64,000 bases of DNA from CAISDA01 sp050258555. GTDB lineage: Bacteria > Bacteroidota > Ignavibacteria > UBA10030 > UBA8401. Where the stretch lies: the NCBI GenBank assembly GCA_050258555.1, contig JBLMZA010000141.1, forward strand, positions 14,551-78,550, written 5' to 3'. Positions 52,549 to 61,249 of the stretch are shown piece after piece. Made by a program: the position numbers and the translations under genes. Below the pieces are notes generated by a model, which ran no database searches, was not told the DNA's origin, and saw nothing but the letters and a program-made list of their open reading frames with translations. Position 1 is the stretch's first letter. Each line of letters begins with the position of its first letter.

Positions 52549-52580
52549 AATTTTCGCCCCAGGCGGTGAAAATTTTTTTT
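52549..52580 (+). terminator. Plus-strand rho-independent terminator
   Basis: AATTTTCGCC (52549-52558) pairs with GGTGAAAATT (52565-52574) over a six-base loop, all ten positions paired (one G-U), followed directly by six T. On the minus strand the G-U becomes a C-A mismatch and no U tract follows, so the signal is specific to plus-strand transcripts. The nearest plus-strand genes are the kinase/regulator pair ending at 50947, so it would end an RNA running antisense through mtaB. Confidence 0.5.
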
Positions 52581-52603
52581 CGTCCGTGAACCTGAATAGA
52601 GAC

Positions 52604-54352
52604 TCACCGAACCATGGGAAAATACATCGTGAATGTCGTTCCTTTGCCGGGAACGCTGTCCACGTCGATGAAGCCGTGATGACTCTTGACGATCCCGTGC
52701 ACGATCGAGAGCCCCAGTCCGGTTCCCTTCCCCTTTTCCTTGGTCGTGAAAAAGGGATCGAAGATCTTTTCGAGCTTTTCCGTATCGATGCCCGTGCCGG
52801 TATCGGCCACGCTCACGGCGGCATAACACCTGTCGTCGCTGAGGCCGAAGTGACGGCGCATTGCCTCTTTCGCCACCGTCCACACCCTGATGGTGAGCGT
52901 GCCGTTGTTCTTCATCGCATCGCCGGCATTGATGGCAAGATTCAGCACGGCCTGATGGATCTGTCCCGCATCGCCGCGGATGCTGCCTCCGTCGGACTGG
53001 ATGTCGGTTCTGATGGTGATGGATTTGGAAAGGAAGTGCGTGAGCATGTCGCGGAGTTCCGAGATGATCTGCGGAAGAGACACTTCCTTGAACTCCGGCG
53101 TCTCGGGCCGCGAGAAGATCAGAAGCTGACGCGAGATCGATGTGCCGCGCTGAGAGGCGCCGATGATGCGGTCGGCGAATTTCGTCAGATCGGGCTGATC
53201 GCCGATGCGCAGTCGCAGCATCTCGGCCGACCCCATGATCATCGCCAGAATGTTGTTGAAGTCGTGCGCGATGCCCCCCGCAAGCGTGCCGATGCCTTCG
53301 AGCTTCTGCACCTGCACGAGCTGATGCTCGAGCATCTTCCTTTCTGTGACATCGAAGAGGATCCCCTGCGAGCCCACGACTTTTCCATCCGACGAAAAGA
53401 CGGGCGACTTCACCACGCGCATAAACTGCCGTGAGCCGTCGGGATTGGTGTACTCTTCCTCCACTTCCAACGGTTTCCCGGTGCGCATGATGAGCTCATG
53501 GTGATTCGTTCCGGCATCGGCGAGCGTGCGGTGCCGGAGCATCTCATCGGGCTCGCGGCAGGCTTCGACCTGCTTCTCATACTCGGAGAGCTCATTCGGC
53601 GTCCGGCCGAGTATCTCATGCGCATGGAGTCCCTTGAGGCGGCAGAAGATCGTATTGACGAAGATGTAGCGCCCTTCCGCGTCCTTGCGGAAGACGCCGG
53701 CAGGCATATGCTCGACAAGCGAAATATAGAGCGCCTGCGATTCGCGCAGCGCCTCTTCGGTCTTCTTTTTCTCGCGCAGCTCTTTCTGAAACTGCGCCAG
53801 CGACTTCTCGATGCGGCGGATGGCCACCGTCATGAAGATCGCCGTCACGGTGACGTAGACCGTGAAATCGGAAAGGATGTTCAGATGCGTGTATGTGACA
53901 GCAGACGGAGGAAGCGCATCGATCGTATGCAAATAGACGAGCAGACCGCCGGCCGCGACCGTCATGCATGCAAGAATGACCATGGGCCGGATGCCCCAGC
54001 CGAGCCCCGCAAAGACGACCATCGCGATGAGTCCCGCAAACGAGCTTGAAGCGATTCCGCCTTCGAAGGCCGATCCGACGGCGAAGACAAGCCACAGCAA
54101 GCCGAGCATCCAGAGGCTGCTCAGGCGCAGCCGCCCGGTCCGCAGCAGCAGCGAACCGATCACGACCATGAACACGATGGCGTAGAAATTGATCGTCTGT
54201 CCGTTGATGATCCAGGACGGAACGAGAAGATAGACGAAGCTGCCCAGGAATAGCACGACATGGGCGATGTGAATGACTTCAGCACGGCGATACTCGGCTT
54301 CATCATTCCATACGCCCGGAGGCTTCAGATACGATAGGATACGGTTTCTCAC
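52604..54352 (-). CDS. Membrane PAS-domain sensor histidine kinase, orphan
   Basis: About 582 residues. Six membrane helices (VVLFLGSFVYLLVPSWII onward to FTVYVTVTAIFMTVAI) precede a PAS/PAC domain (VEHMPAGVFRKDAEGRYIFV, GSQGILFDVTERK), HisKA (GGIAHDFNNILAMIMGSAEM) and HATPase (NLAINAGDAMKNNG, GTGLGLSIVHGIVKSH). The His-Asp-Phe-Asn-Asn box is typical of kinases that work with a receiver domain elsewhere. No ATG fits; GTG 54352 has GGGGA eight bases upstream and is preferred to the TTG at 54367. No adjacent regulator. Confidence 0.88.
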   Translation of the reverse strand: MRNRILSYLKPPGVWNDEAEYRRAEVIHIAHVVLFLGSFVYLLVPSWIINGQTINFYAIVFMVVIGSLLLRTGRLRLSSLWMLGLLWLVFAVGSAFEGGIASSSFAGLIAMVVFAGLGWGIRPMVILACMTVAAGGLLVYLHTIDALPPSAVTYTHLNILSDFTVYVTVTAIFMTVAIRRIEKSLAQFQKELREKKKTEEALRESQALYISLVEHMPAGVFRKDAEGRYIFVNTIFCRLKGLHAHEILGRTPNELSEYEKQVEACREPDEMLRHRTLADAGTNHHELIMRTGKPLEVEEEYTNPDGSRQFMRVVKSPVFSSDGKVVGSQGILFDVTERKMLEHQLVQVQKLEGIGTLAGGIAHDFNNILAMIMGSAEMLRLRIGDQPDLTKFADRIIGASQRGTSISRQLLIFSRPETPEFKEVSLPQIISELRDMLTHFLSKSITIRTDIQSDGGSIRGDAGQIHQAVLNLAINAGDAMKNNGTLTIRVWTVAKEAMRRHFGLSDDRCYAAVSVADTGTGIDTEKLEKIFDPFFTTKEKGKGTGLGLSIVHGIVKSHHGFIDVDSVPGKGTTFTMYFPMVR

Positions 54353-54443
54353 AATGATGTTCCCCAACGGACGGTGCGGCCGATCGATTCTGCCGCATCA
54401 TCATTATCGGAGAAATCCGCCATATCTTGAGGCTTCGAATGCC

Positions 54444-55610
54444 TCAGAACGAGTATTTAAGGCGCACAAAAGCGGTGCTGCCGTTGTTGCCGAACTCCGA
54501 AAGACGATTTCCATGAAAGAACATGCCGAGCACGAGCAGATCGAGGTTCGTCACGACGGACCAGCTGAGGGATGGAACAAGAACGAAAGAGGCGTCATCG
54601 GGATTATAGAGGCCGAAGACCGTGCCGCGGACCAGCGGATGCAGATCGTACGCAAACTCCTGATAGACCGACCATCGGGCCGGTGAAAGAAGCCCGAGCG
54701 ACGGAGAGACAAAGTGAAAGAGCGCCGCCGAATCGGCCGCGCCCGCGCTGTTGTGAAGAATTTCCGTGTGGACGTAGAACGAATTCGGGAATGTATAGTC
54801 GCCCGACAGCACGAACGAATACATCGGGTCATCCGCCCCCAGGTATCCGATCTGAAACGGAAGCCAGACGACACGCCCCTCACGCACGAGGACTTCTCCC
54901 CGGAAGCCCGCGCCTGCGATGTCGCCCGCCCATCCGGCCCCGAAAAGCCAGCGCTGATGCTTCACTCCGCCCATCACGCTGAAGTCGTACTTCCACATGT
55001 TCACCGACACGAGTCCCGCGGCGATCATGCGCTCATTGTCCTTCGAGGGGGCGAAGGCCGCCTCCACTTTCGAGACGGCGCCGGTATAATACTGCACGCG
55101 TATGGCATCGGCAGCGGGTCGCTCTTCGTAATCGAAATCGAGCACGGACTGCGGATTGAAGATGTCGGTCGGATTCCAGACCCAGCTGGTTCCCCAGGCG
55201 ATGCGCTGGCGTCCGAGCGTGAGTTCGAGCTTACCGATCGTGCCGTCAAGATAGAGACGGTCGACTTCCCCGTAGCCGTACGTCTTCGTTCCCTTCCAGA
55301 GTTCGGCGTCGAGCTTCATGTATTCGCGCTGCGAACGGATCTGTCCGGCAAAATCGGGAATGTTCTCGACCGACTCGCCGTAGAATCCGCGGAAGCGCAG
55401 CTCCATCACCGCCTTCAGATCGTCGGACGGATACCAGCGCGTGTTGAGCCGCGCATGAAGAAGATGATCGTCCCAGCGCTCCTGGGCAAAGGGATACTTT
55501 GCCGAGCTGAAGAGATACTTCGCATAGCCGTCGATTTCATACGAATCGGTCTGCGCCCGGACGATGCACGCACCGCACAGAAGCACTATCAACGCGAGCG
55601 CTCTCATCAT
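54444..55610 (-). CDS. Outer-membrane beta-barrel protein (DUF1302-like) of the Lol-type module
   Basis: 388 residues. A signal peptide (MMRALALIVLLCGACIVRAQ) is followed by alternating beta strands with many aromatics and a C-terminal Phe (AFVRLKYSF), as in outer-membrane barrels. LTLGRQRIAWGTSWVWNPTD resembles the corresponding strand of DUF1302-type porins, a comparison I hold with moderate confidence. It starts one base after the ATPase gene stop, so it belongs to the same operon as the FtsX permeases and LolA-like protein and may be the outer-membrane end of that system. Confidence 0.8.
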   Translation of the reverse strand: MMRALALIVLLCGACIVRAQTDSYEIDGYAKYLFSSAKYPFAQERWDDHLLHARLNTRWYPSDDLKAVMELRFRGFYGESVENIPDFAGQIRSQREYMKLDAELWKGTKTYGYGEVDRLYLDGTIGKLELTLGRQRIAWGTSWVWNPTDIFNPQSVLDFDYEERPAADAIRVQYYTGAVSKVEAAFAPSKDNERMIAAGLVSVNMWKYDFSVMGGVKHQRWLFGAGWAGDIAGAGFRGEVLVREGRVVWLPFQIGYLGADDPMYSFVLSGDYTFPNSFYVHTEILHNSAGAADSAALFHFVSPSLGLLSPARWSVYQEFAYDLHPLVRGTVFGLYNPDDASFVLVPSLSWSVVTNLDLLVLGMFFHGNRLSEFGNNGSTAFVRLKYSF

Positions 55611-55611
55611 G

Positions 55612-56295
55612 TCAGTCCCTTGTATCGCTTTTCACGGTTCCGTCTTCCAAGGTCACCACCCGATGGGCGCGCGCGATGACGCGCGGATCGTGCGTCGAAA
55701 AAATGAATGTCATTTGGTATTCCCTGTTCAGCGCCTCCATCATGTCGAGCAGCGCTTCGGCCGTATGCGAATCAAGATTCGCCGTGGGCTCGTCGGCCAG
55801 CACGAACGAGGGCCGCGATGCCAGGGCGCGCGCCACGGCGACGCGCTGCTGCTGCCCGCCCGAAAGCTCCGACGGCCGGCTGTCGAGCCGGTCTCCGAGC
55901 CCCACATGCGTCAGCAGTTCGACGGCCCGGGCCTCGCGTTCCGCCTTCGGCACATTCTGCAGGAGCATGATGAACTCGACATTTTCCTTCGCCGTGAAGA
56001 CGGGGATGAGATTGTACGCCTGGAAGACGAAGCCGATGTGATGGAGACGGAAATTGACCAGGTCGTCCGGCTTGTAGCTCGAGACGTCCGTTCCGTCCAC
56101 GACGACCGAGCCGGAGGTCGGCACATCGAGTCCGCCGATCATGTTGAGCAGCGTCGTCTTGCCCGAGCCCGAGGGCCCGACGATCGCGGTGAATTCCCCC
56201 GGCTCGATTTGCAGGTTCACATCGGTCAGCGCGCTGACCGGCACCACGGACTCGTGATAGATCTTCGACACCGATTGTATGGTAATGAGCGCCAT
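55612..56295 (-). CDS. ABC transporter ATPase (LolD/MacB type)
   Basis: 227 residues, complete. Walker A GPSGSGKTTLL, signature LSGGQQQRVA, Walker B FVLADEPTANLD and the switch His in FSTHDPRV. This is the compact ATPase class that drives FtsX-type permeases (LolCDE, MacB) rather than importers. It is preceded on the same strand by two such permeases. The frame is open far upstream, but ATG 56295 is the first sensible start outside the permease gene. Confidence 0.94.
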   Translation of the reverse strand: MALITIQSVSKIYHESVVPVSALTDVNLQIEPGEFTAIVGPSGSGKTTLLNMIGGLDVPTSGSVVVDGTDVSSYKPDDLVNFRLHHIGFVFQAYNLIPVFTAKENVEFIMLLQNVPKAEREARAVELLTHVGLGDRLDSRPSELSGGQQQRVAVARALASRPSFVLADEPTANLDSHTAEALLDMMEALNREYQMTFIFSTHDPRVIARAHRVVTLEDGTVKSDTRD

Positions 56296-56327
56296 AGGGA
56301 TGCTTTTTTTTCTGAATGGAAAACGGA

Positions 56328-57560
56328 TCAAAACGAACGGATTGCATGCGCCGGCTTCAGCCGAACGGCTTTCAGCGCGGGATAGATCGCCGAGAAAATC
56401 GCGGTGACGATGATCATCACCGTGATCGAAAGATAAAATTCGAACGGCAGTTCCGGCTGCAGAATGGGACTCATATTCCATTCGGTGAACCCTTGCGAAA
56501 ACGCCGAGAGATCGATGCCGACGCGCCCGACATAGGCGATGAGTACGGCGGCGAACGCCATCCCGAGCAGTCCGCCCACGAGCGAAAGCGCAAGGGTTTC
56601 CATGATGATCATCACAAAGACGCGTCGCCGCTTCATGCCGATCGCCATCAGTACGCCGAACTCGCGCACACGCTCCATCACCGCCATGAGCATCGTATTG
56701 GTGATGCCGAAGAGCAGTGCAAAAAGAATAATGCCGAGAAAGATGTTCAATTGCAGTCCCACCAGCTCGTCGAGCAGCTTGAGTTCGGGCGCCAGATCCT
56801 TCCACGTCTTGACCGAGAGGGCCGGCAGTTCGTGCCGGAGCGGCACGGACGCCGAATCAAGAAACTTGTCCGCGCTGAGCCTCACGGCGATCTCGTGATA
56901 GACGGGGGCCGTATTCAGGAGCGCGAAGAGATCACTCTCGCGCACAAAGACCGTCGTGCGGTCGAACATCGACGACTCGGTGCGGAAGATGCCGGTCACG
57001 CGGAATGCGCCGTAGATGATCGTCCCGTCGAGCCCCTGGAAGCTCAGGATGATCTTCGAGCGCTCGCGGATGCCGAGGTTGTCGGCGAGCTTCTGTCCGA
57101 TGACGATCTGGTTTGCGCGGCGCACCGAAGCCGAGCGCGTCGAGTCGAAGTACGATCCGACGGCCAGCTGCCGGTATATGTTCGTCACGGTCTTTTCCTT
57201 CGCCGGATCGATGCCGACGATGCGCACGCCGTTCGAGGTCGAGGCGCTCGAGCCCATGCCTTCGATGATCACGCGCGGAGAGATGCCCCGGACGGCCCGG
57301 CTGTGCCCTGCGCGCTCGATGACCGTTGCGGCCGAGGGGATCGTATCGGTCAACAGTTTTTCATCCTCGAATGTCGGCGTATGGATCTGGAAATGTCCCA
57401 AGTCGCGGTCGATCGTCGAATTGACCATCGATTCCGAGAGACCGAACATGAGCGAACTGGCGAAGAGTCCGCTCATCACGCCGGCGGTGATGGCCGCGAT
57501 GATGATCGTGCTGCGCCGCACGTTTCTCCAGATATTTCTCCAGGCAAGTATGACGAGCAT
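56328..57560 (-). CDS. FtsX-family ABC permease (second of pair)
   Basis: 410 residues with the MacB/LolE layout: one N-terminal helix (STIIIAAITAGVMSGLF), a large periplasmic domain, then three C-terminal helices (LNIFLGIILFALLFGITNTM, FVMIIMETLALSLVGGLLGM, YLSITVMIIVTAIFSAIYP). It ends PALKAVRLKPAHAIRSF, the usual FtsX terminus. With its paralogue and the ATPase it should form a type VII ABC transporter that extracts lipoproteins or lipids from the inner membrane. One base separates it from the preceding permease. Confidence 0.92.
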   Translation of the reverse strand: MLVILAWRNIWRNVRRSTIIIAAITAGVMSGLFASSLMFGLSESMVNSTIDRDLGHFQIHTPTFEDEKLLTDTIPSAATVIERAGHSRAVRGISPRVIIEGMGSSASTSNGVRIVGIDPAKEKTVTNIYRQLAVGSYFDSTRSASVRRANQIVIGQKLADNLGIRERSKIILSFQGLDGTIIYGAFRVTGIFRTESSMFDRTTVFVRESDLFALLNTAPVYHEIAVRLSADKFLDSASVPLRHELPALSVKTWKDLAPELKLLDELVGLQLNIFLGIILFALLFGITNTMLMAVMERVREFGVLMAIGMKRRRVFVMIIMETLALSLVGGLLGMAFAAVLIAYVGRVGIDLSAFSQGFTEWNMSPILQPELPFEFYLSITVMIIVTAIFSAIYPALKAVRLKPAHAIRSF

Positions 57561-57561
57561 A

Positions 57562-58782
57562 TCACCCTCTCACGGCCTCGACCGGCCTGAGCTTACGGAT
57601 AAAGTTGATGGGATATCCCGCCGAGAGCAGCGCGATCACGAGCACGGTCCAGAGCTGCGCGAAGAACATGCCGGCGTTGAGCGCGAACGGCAGAATCGGA
57701 TCGAAGCCGTAGGCAAGAATCGCTTCGGCATACTCGCCCGTGAGCGGGATGGGGTGTCCGACGAAATAGAGAATGACCGGGAAGCTCACCAGCGCACCGG
57801 CACCGACGCCGATCAATGAGATGAACACGGTCTCGAGCGTGGTCACCAGGAACAGATGCGATTTCTTCATGCCGATCGAAATCAGGATGCCGAACTCCTT
57901 GGAGCGCTCGGCGGTCATCATCATGACCGTGCCGAAGATGCCGAAGGCGATGACGAGGTAGAGAATGCCGAGCATGATGATGCCCTGGGCATTGTCGATC
58001 TGTATCGCCTGCACGAGCTCGGGCGTGAGCTCCTTCCACGTCATCACTTCATAGCGGTCATCAAAGAGGCCCTTCACGTGCGCGCTCGTTTCGTCGAGCT
58101 TTTTCGGGCTGTCGATCATGATGGAGAGCGACGTGAGCCGGTTCTCGGCCCCGAAGATCCACTGCGCATAGGGGATGCTGATGAAGGAAAACGCCTTGTT
58201 CTGTGCGGGGATGGGGAATTTCACGATCCCCTGCACCGGCACGAGCTCGGCCGCGGTGACGCCGCGGAAGCCCTGGCCGTAGATCACCACCGTGTCTCCG
58301 ACATCGGCATCGAGCAGTTCGGCCAGGCCCTGCGCAAGGATGATCCCCCGCGAGGAATCGTCGATGAATGTGCCTTTGACGAGTTTGCTTTTCAGGTGCG
58401 TCAGCTCGTTTTCGGCCGCCGGTTCGATGCCCGCCACCTGCGCCACCTTTGTGACGCGCCCCCGGGCGATGAGCGCGAACGTCTCGAAGCGCCGCACCGT
58501 ATGCGTCACGCCGGGCACATGGCGGACTCTTGCGAGCGCCGCCTCATCGAGCGTCATCGTTTCTTCGAGCGAACGTTTCTCCCAATAATCTTTTCCATGC
58601 ACCTGTATGTAGCCCGTGTACGTGCGGACCGAGGCGTCGATCATGTAGTCGTAATAGCCGTTCTGCATCGAGCGCATGAGAAGCGCGAGGAAGACGGCGA
58701 AGAACACGGACGACGAAGCGATGAGCGTCCGCTTCTTGCTGCGCCACAGGTTGCGCCAGGCAAGGTTCACATAGGTATTCAT
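57562..58782 (-). CDS. FtsX-family ABC permease (first of pair)
   Basis: 406 residues, paralogous to the following gene. N-terminal LAWRNLWRSKKRTLIASSSV enters the first helix; the periplasmic domain (DAALARVRHVPGVTHTVRRF) and three C-terminal helices with AYGFDPILPFALNAGMFF follow, ending INFIRKLRPVEAVRG. It starts two bases after the LolA-like gene. The two-permease, one-ATPase set is the same as LolCDE, though the LolA-like chaperone here is of a different subfamily from Escherichia coli LolA. Confidence 0.92.
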   Translation of the reverse strand: MNTYVNLAWRNLWRSKKRTLIASSSVFFAVFLALLMRSMQNGYYDYMIDASVRTYTGYIQVHGKDYWEKRSLEETMTLDEAALARVRHVPGVTHTVRRFETFALIARGRVTKVAQVAGIEPAAENELTHLKSKLVKGTFIDDSSRGIILAQGLAELLDADVGDTVVIYGQGFRGVTAAELVPVQGIVKFPIPAQNKAFSFISIPYAQWIFGAENRLTSLSIMIDSPKKLDETSAHVKGLFDDRYEVMTWKELTPELVQAIQIDNAQGIIMLGILYLVIAFGIFGTVMMMTAERSKEFGILISIGMKKSHLFLVTTLETVFISLIGVGAGALVSFPVILYFVGHPIPLTGEYAEAILAYGFDPILPFALNAGMFFAQLWTVLVIALLSAGYPINFIRKLRPVEAVRG

Positions 58783-58784
58783 CG

Positions 58785-59525
58785 CTATCTCACGCGCTTC
58801 ATGTTCTGTTCGGAAAAGAACGGCACGTCGATTTTCTCATTGAACCTGATCTCCGTATACTCGATGACGGTCTTGCTCCTGGGCTTGTCCGAGGGAATCA
58901 TCTCCCAGTGCGTGAAGATCGTGCGTCCGCCCATCATCCGCTCGTTGCTGCCGAAGAACGATTTCACGCGCGTGCCGTCCTCGTCATAATAATCGGCTCT
59001 CAGCTGCAGAAATCCCTTCTTCGAAATCCATGTGACGACCTTCCCCCAGACCACGCCCGCCTCGGGTTTCGGCATCATCTCGATTTTGTAGCAGTCGTAT
59101 CCCGAAATCTTTTCCCCTCCCAGCATCCGGTGATCGTAATCCTCGACCACCGACGACTGGCGCACCAGATCGTCGTTCGTGAAATCCGATCCCATCCATG
59201 ACTGCAGCATCATCGAGGGCGGAATCTTGATCGTCTTCTGCGCCGAGGGAAGCCAGTTCCACACCTCGTTCTTCCGCTTCAATGTGACGCTGCCTTTGTC
59301 GCGCGCCGGAGCGGTCACGTAAATGAGCGCGTAGTCGGGCTCGAGCGCCCATGCCTTCATCGACATCGTGCGCGACCATTCGGGCTTCACGATCGTCATC
59401 GTCATTTCCGAATAGCTGCTTTTGGCCCGCATGAGCTCGTCGGCCTTGCGTATGATCTCCTTCGCATCCTGTCCGAATGCCTGAAGCGTGAAACAGGCGG
59501 CAAGCAGCGCTGCTTTTCGTATCAT
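58785..59525 (-). CDS. LolA-like outer-membrane lipoprotein-sorting protein
   Basis: 246 residues. Signal peptide IRKAALLAACFTLQAFGQ, then a LolA/LolB-fold half-barrel with KADELMRAKSSYSEMTMTIV, VWNWLPSAQKTIKIPPSMM, LGGEKISGYDCYKIEM and WISKKGFLQLRADYYDEDG. This is the family annotated as outer-membrane lipoprotein-sorting protein; relatives are coupled to FtsX or RND exporters. It should accept a hydrophobic substrate in the periplasm from the permeases next door. GGGAG seven bases before the ATG at 59525 sets the start (the ATG at 59537 is the alternative). Confidence 0.9.
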   Translation of the reverse strand: MIRKAALLAACFTLQAFGQDAKEIIRKADELMRAKSSYSEMTMTIVKPEWSRTMSMKAWALEPDYALIYVTAPARDKGSVTLKRKNEVWNWLPSAQKTIKIPPSMMLQSWMGSDFTNDDLVRQSSVVEDYDHRMLGGEKISGYDCYKIEMMPKPEAGVVWGKVVTWISKKGFLQLRADYYDEDGTRVKSFFGSNERMMGGRTIFTHWEMIPSDKPRSKTVIEYTEIRFNEKIDVPFFSEQNMKRVR

Positions 59526-59582
59526 TGACGCTCCCATTGTTCTCACTGTTCAACGAATAGTCTCATCCGATGGTTCTCGTGT

Positions 59583-60158
59583 TCAGGTAAACTGACGGAT
59601 GATCATTTTCTTCACCTCTTCTGCGGGAAAATGTTCCGGATCGAGCATCAGATGCATCTGCACGCCGTCCATCACCGCGGAAAAATACCGCATCGTGGCC
59701 GCGGGATTCTTCTCGCCGCGCGCCTTGAAATACGCGGTCATCGACTCGAAATACGGCTCGCCCAGCTCCATCAGCTTGCCCATCACGAGCTCGAGCACAT
59801 CGGGCTGGACGAACATGCTGAAATAGAGCTTCCAGTACGCCGGACGCTCGAGCACCAGATCGATGCCGGCTTCGATGATATGGATGATGTGCCGGCGGGT
59901 GATCTTCTCTCCCTTCCTGGCCGGCAAGACATCGGCCATCACCGTCTCGATCATGCCGAATGTCAGCTCATGAAGGACCTCTTCCTTGCTCTTGAAATAG
60001 TTGTAGAGCAGTCCCTGCGAGATGCCCGCCTGCTTCGCGACGGCGCCGACGGTCGAATTGTGATAGCCTTTGTTGGCGAACACTTCGAGCGCTGCATCGA
60101 GGATCTTCTGCCGGCTTGCCTCGCGCATCTCCTTGTACTGTGCTTTCGTTCTGGGCAT
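59583..60158 (-). CDS. TetR/AcrR-family repressor of the Lol-type module
   Basis: 191 residues. N-terminal helix-turn-helix is typical (ILDAALEVFANKGYHNSTVG, KQAGISQGLLYNYFKSKEEV) and the C-terminal ligand domain is all helical. ATG 60158 is chosen because the frame above it contains a perfect inverted-repeat operator (60175-60192). It is the first gene of the module and most likely represses itself and the LolA-like, permease, ATPase and barrel genes downstream. The inducer is unknown; relatives respond to hydrophobic compounds. Confidence 0.92.
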   Translation of the reverse strand: MPRTKAQYKEMREASRQKILDAALEVFANKGYHNSTVGAVAKQAGISQGLLYNYFKSKEEVLHELTFGMIETVMADVLPARKGEKITRRHIIHIIEAGIDLVLERPAYWKLYFSMFVQPDVLELVMGKLMELGEPYFESMTAYFKARGEKNPAATMRYFSAVMDGVQMHLMLDPEHFPAEEVKKMIIRQFT

Positions 60159-60174
60159 CGAATCTATATTTATG

Positions 60175-60192
60175 ATTGAATGTTCATTCAAT
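60175..60192. promoter_or_regulatory. TetR operator: perfect inverted repeat
   Basis: ATTGAATG-TT-CATTCAAT, two eight-base arms around two bases, 16 bases upstream of the tetR start. The TGAATGnnCATTCA core has the form of many TetR-family operators. It probably serves tetR autoregulation and could also affect the plus-strand gene whose promoter begins at 60283. Confidence 0.6.
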
Positions 60193-60282
60193 GATAAAGA
60201 ACTCCCTACACATTGTCAAGTGCACGGCGATCTTTCTCTTTTCAAAGGTGGGATGTCCCGATTTGATATTCCTACAGGCGCC

Positions 60283-60311
60283 TTGCTATTCTTCTTTCAA
60301 AGACGTATAAT
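60283..60311 (+). promoter_or_regulatory. Sigma-70-type promoter for the 60361 envelope operon
   Basis: TTGCTA (60283-60288) and a perfect TATAAT (60306-60311) with an exact 17-base spacer. The expected start of transcription is near 60318, about 43 bases before the first gene. Confidence 0.55.
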
Positions 60312-60360
60312 AATCACATCCGTTTCGAAGCATGCGTCTCCACACGATCTGATCACCCTC

Positions 60361-60852
60361 ATGAAACGTTTCACACTCGTTGTCCTTCTCTTCATCAGCA
60401 GTCACGGTACTCTTTTATCGCAGGATGAAGAAGAATATCCGGATTCGTTCGAGATCACGGCGGGAAGAGTCGTCAACGGGCAGGCGCTCTCTTTCGGGAT
60501 TGCAGACAAGATCTACACGTCGGAGCATTTCTCCTGGGCGCCCGAGATCTCGCTGCTCGGCGGACCGGTCATCTGTCTGACCATGCGGTATGATGTCTCC
60601 CTCCACGAGCGTCTTCAGCTCACTCCTCAATTGGGCGCGGGCATCATTCCCCTGCCGTATTTTTCTTCGGTTATCGCAACGGCAGGCTTCAGCCTCTCGT
60701 ATGCGGTCGAACCGGGATGGAAGGTGTTCCTTGCGGGCAGGCTGTATGGATTTGGAAACGAATCATTGGTAGGATACGGCGGCGGCATTTTCGAGCTCAA
60801 GGACTTGAACCGGCACAACCCCGTTGTGATCTCGGCCGGGCTGGCATTTTAA
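60361..60852 (+). CDS. Small outer-membrane beta-barrel-like protein
   Basis: 163 residues. Signal peptide MKRFTLVVLLFISSHGTLLS, an acidic linker (QDEEEYPDSFE), then about eight amphipathic strands (SFGIADKIYTSEHFSWAPEI, AGFSLSYAVEPGWKVFLAGR) ending in the aromatic terminus VISAGLAF. This fits a small eight-stranded barrel, but no family is recognised. The ATG at 60361 follows a good promoter; a frame open from 60070 runs through the tetR region and is rejected. A lipoprotein gene follows after 12 bases. Confidence 0.75.
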   Translation: MKRFTLVVLLFISSHGTLLSQDEEEYPDSFEITAGRVVNGQALSFGIADKIYTSEHFSWAPEISLLGGPVICLTMRYDVSLHERLQLTPQLGAGIIPLPYFSSVIATAGFSLSYAVEPGWKVFLAGRLYGFGNESLVGYGGGIFELKDLNRHNPVVISAGLAF

Positions 60853-60864
60853 TACAACACCATC

Positions 60865-61245
60865 ATGATGAAAACGTTTGCCGTACTGATCACATGCCTG
60901 TCGTTCACATTTTTTGCCGTCGGCTGTTATTCATTGCAACGGGTAAATGTCGCCGAGCACCGCATGCTGAAAGATGAAGAGATCGTGAAGATTGTGAAGA
61001 CCGACGGCCGGGCGCTCGTCTACAAGAATCACGCTGTCGATTCCGCCGCAATCACAGATTCAGGCATGACATTGTATCTGAAGAATGGCGGCGTCAGCAT
61101 GCTGCCGTCGGATTCGCTCCGTTCTCTCTATACGGACCAGTTCAATGTGAGGCGCACGATCATTTTTTCCGTGGTGACGGCTCTCCCAGTCGCATTCGTG
61201 GCGCTTGTGGTGATCTTTGTGGCATCGGGAATGCGTGTGGGCTGA
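60865..61245 (+). CDS. Small lipoprotein with C-terminal membrane helix
   Basis: 126 residues. The lipoprotein signal ends in lipobox FAVGC; the middle part (RMLKDEEIVKIVKTDGRALV, DSLRSLYTDQFNVRR) looks like a small beta domain, and the C-terminus has one hydrophobic helix (FSVVTALPVAFVALVVIFVA). A lipid anchor at one end and a helix at the other is unusual. No family recognised. It is co-directional with the small barrel gene and probably co-transcribed. Confidence 0.72.
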   Translation: MMKTFAVLITCLSFTFFAVGCYSLQRVNVAEHRMLKDEEIVKIVKTDGRALVYKNHAVDSAAITDSGMTLYLKNGGVSMLPSDSLRSLYTDQFNVRRTIIFSVVTALPVAFVALVVIFVASGMRVG

Positions 61246-61249
61246 GCGG

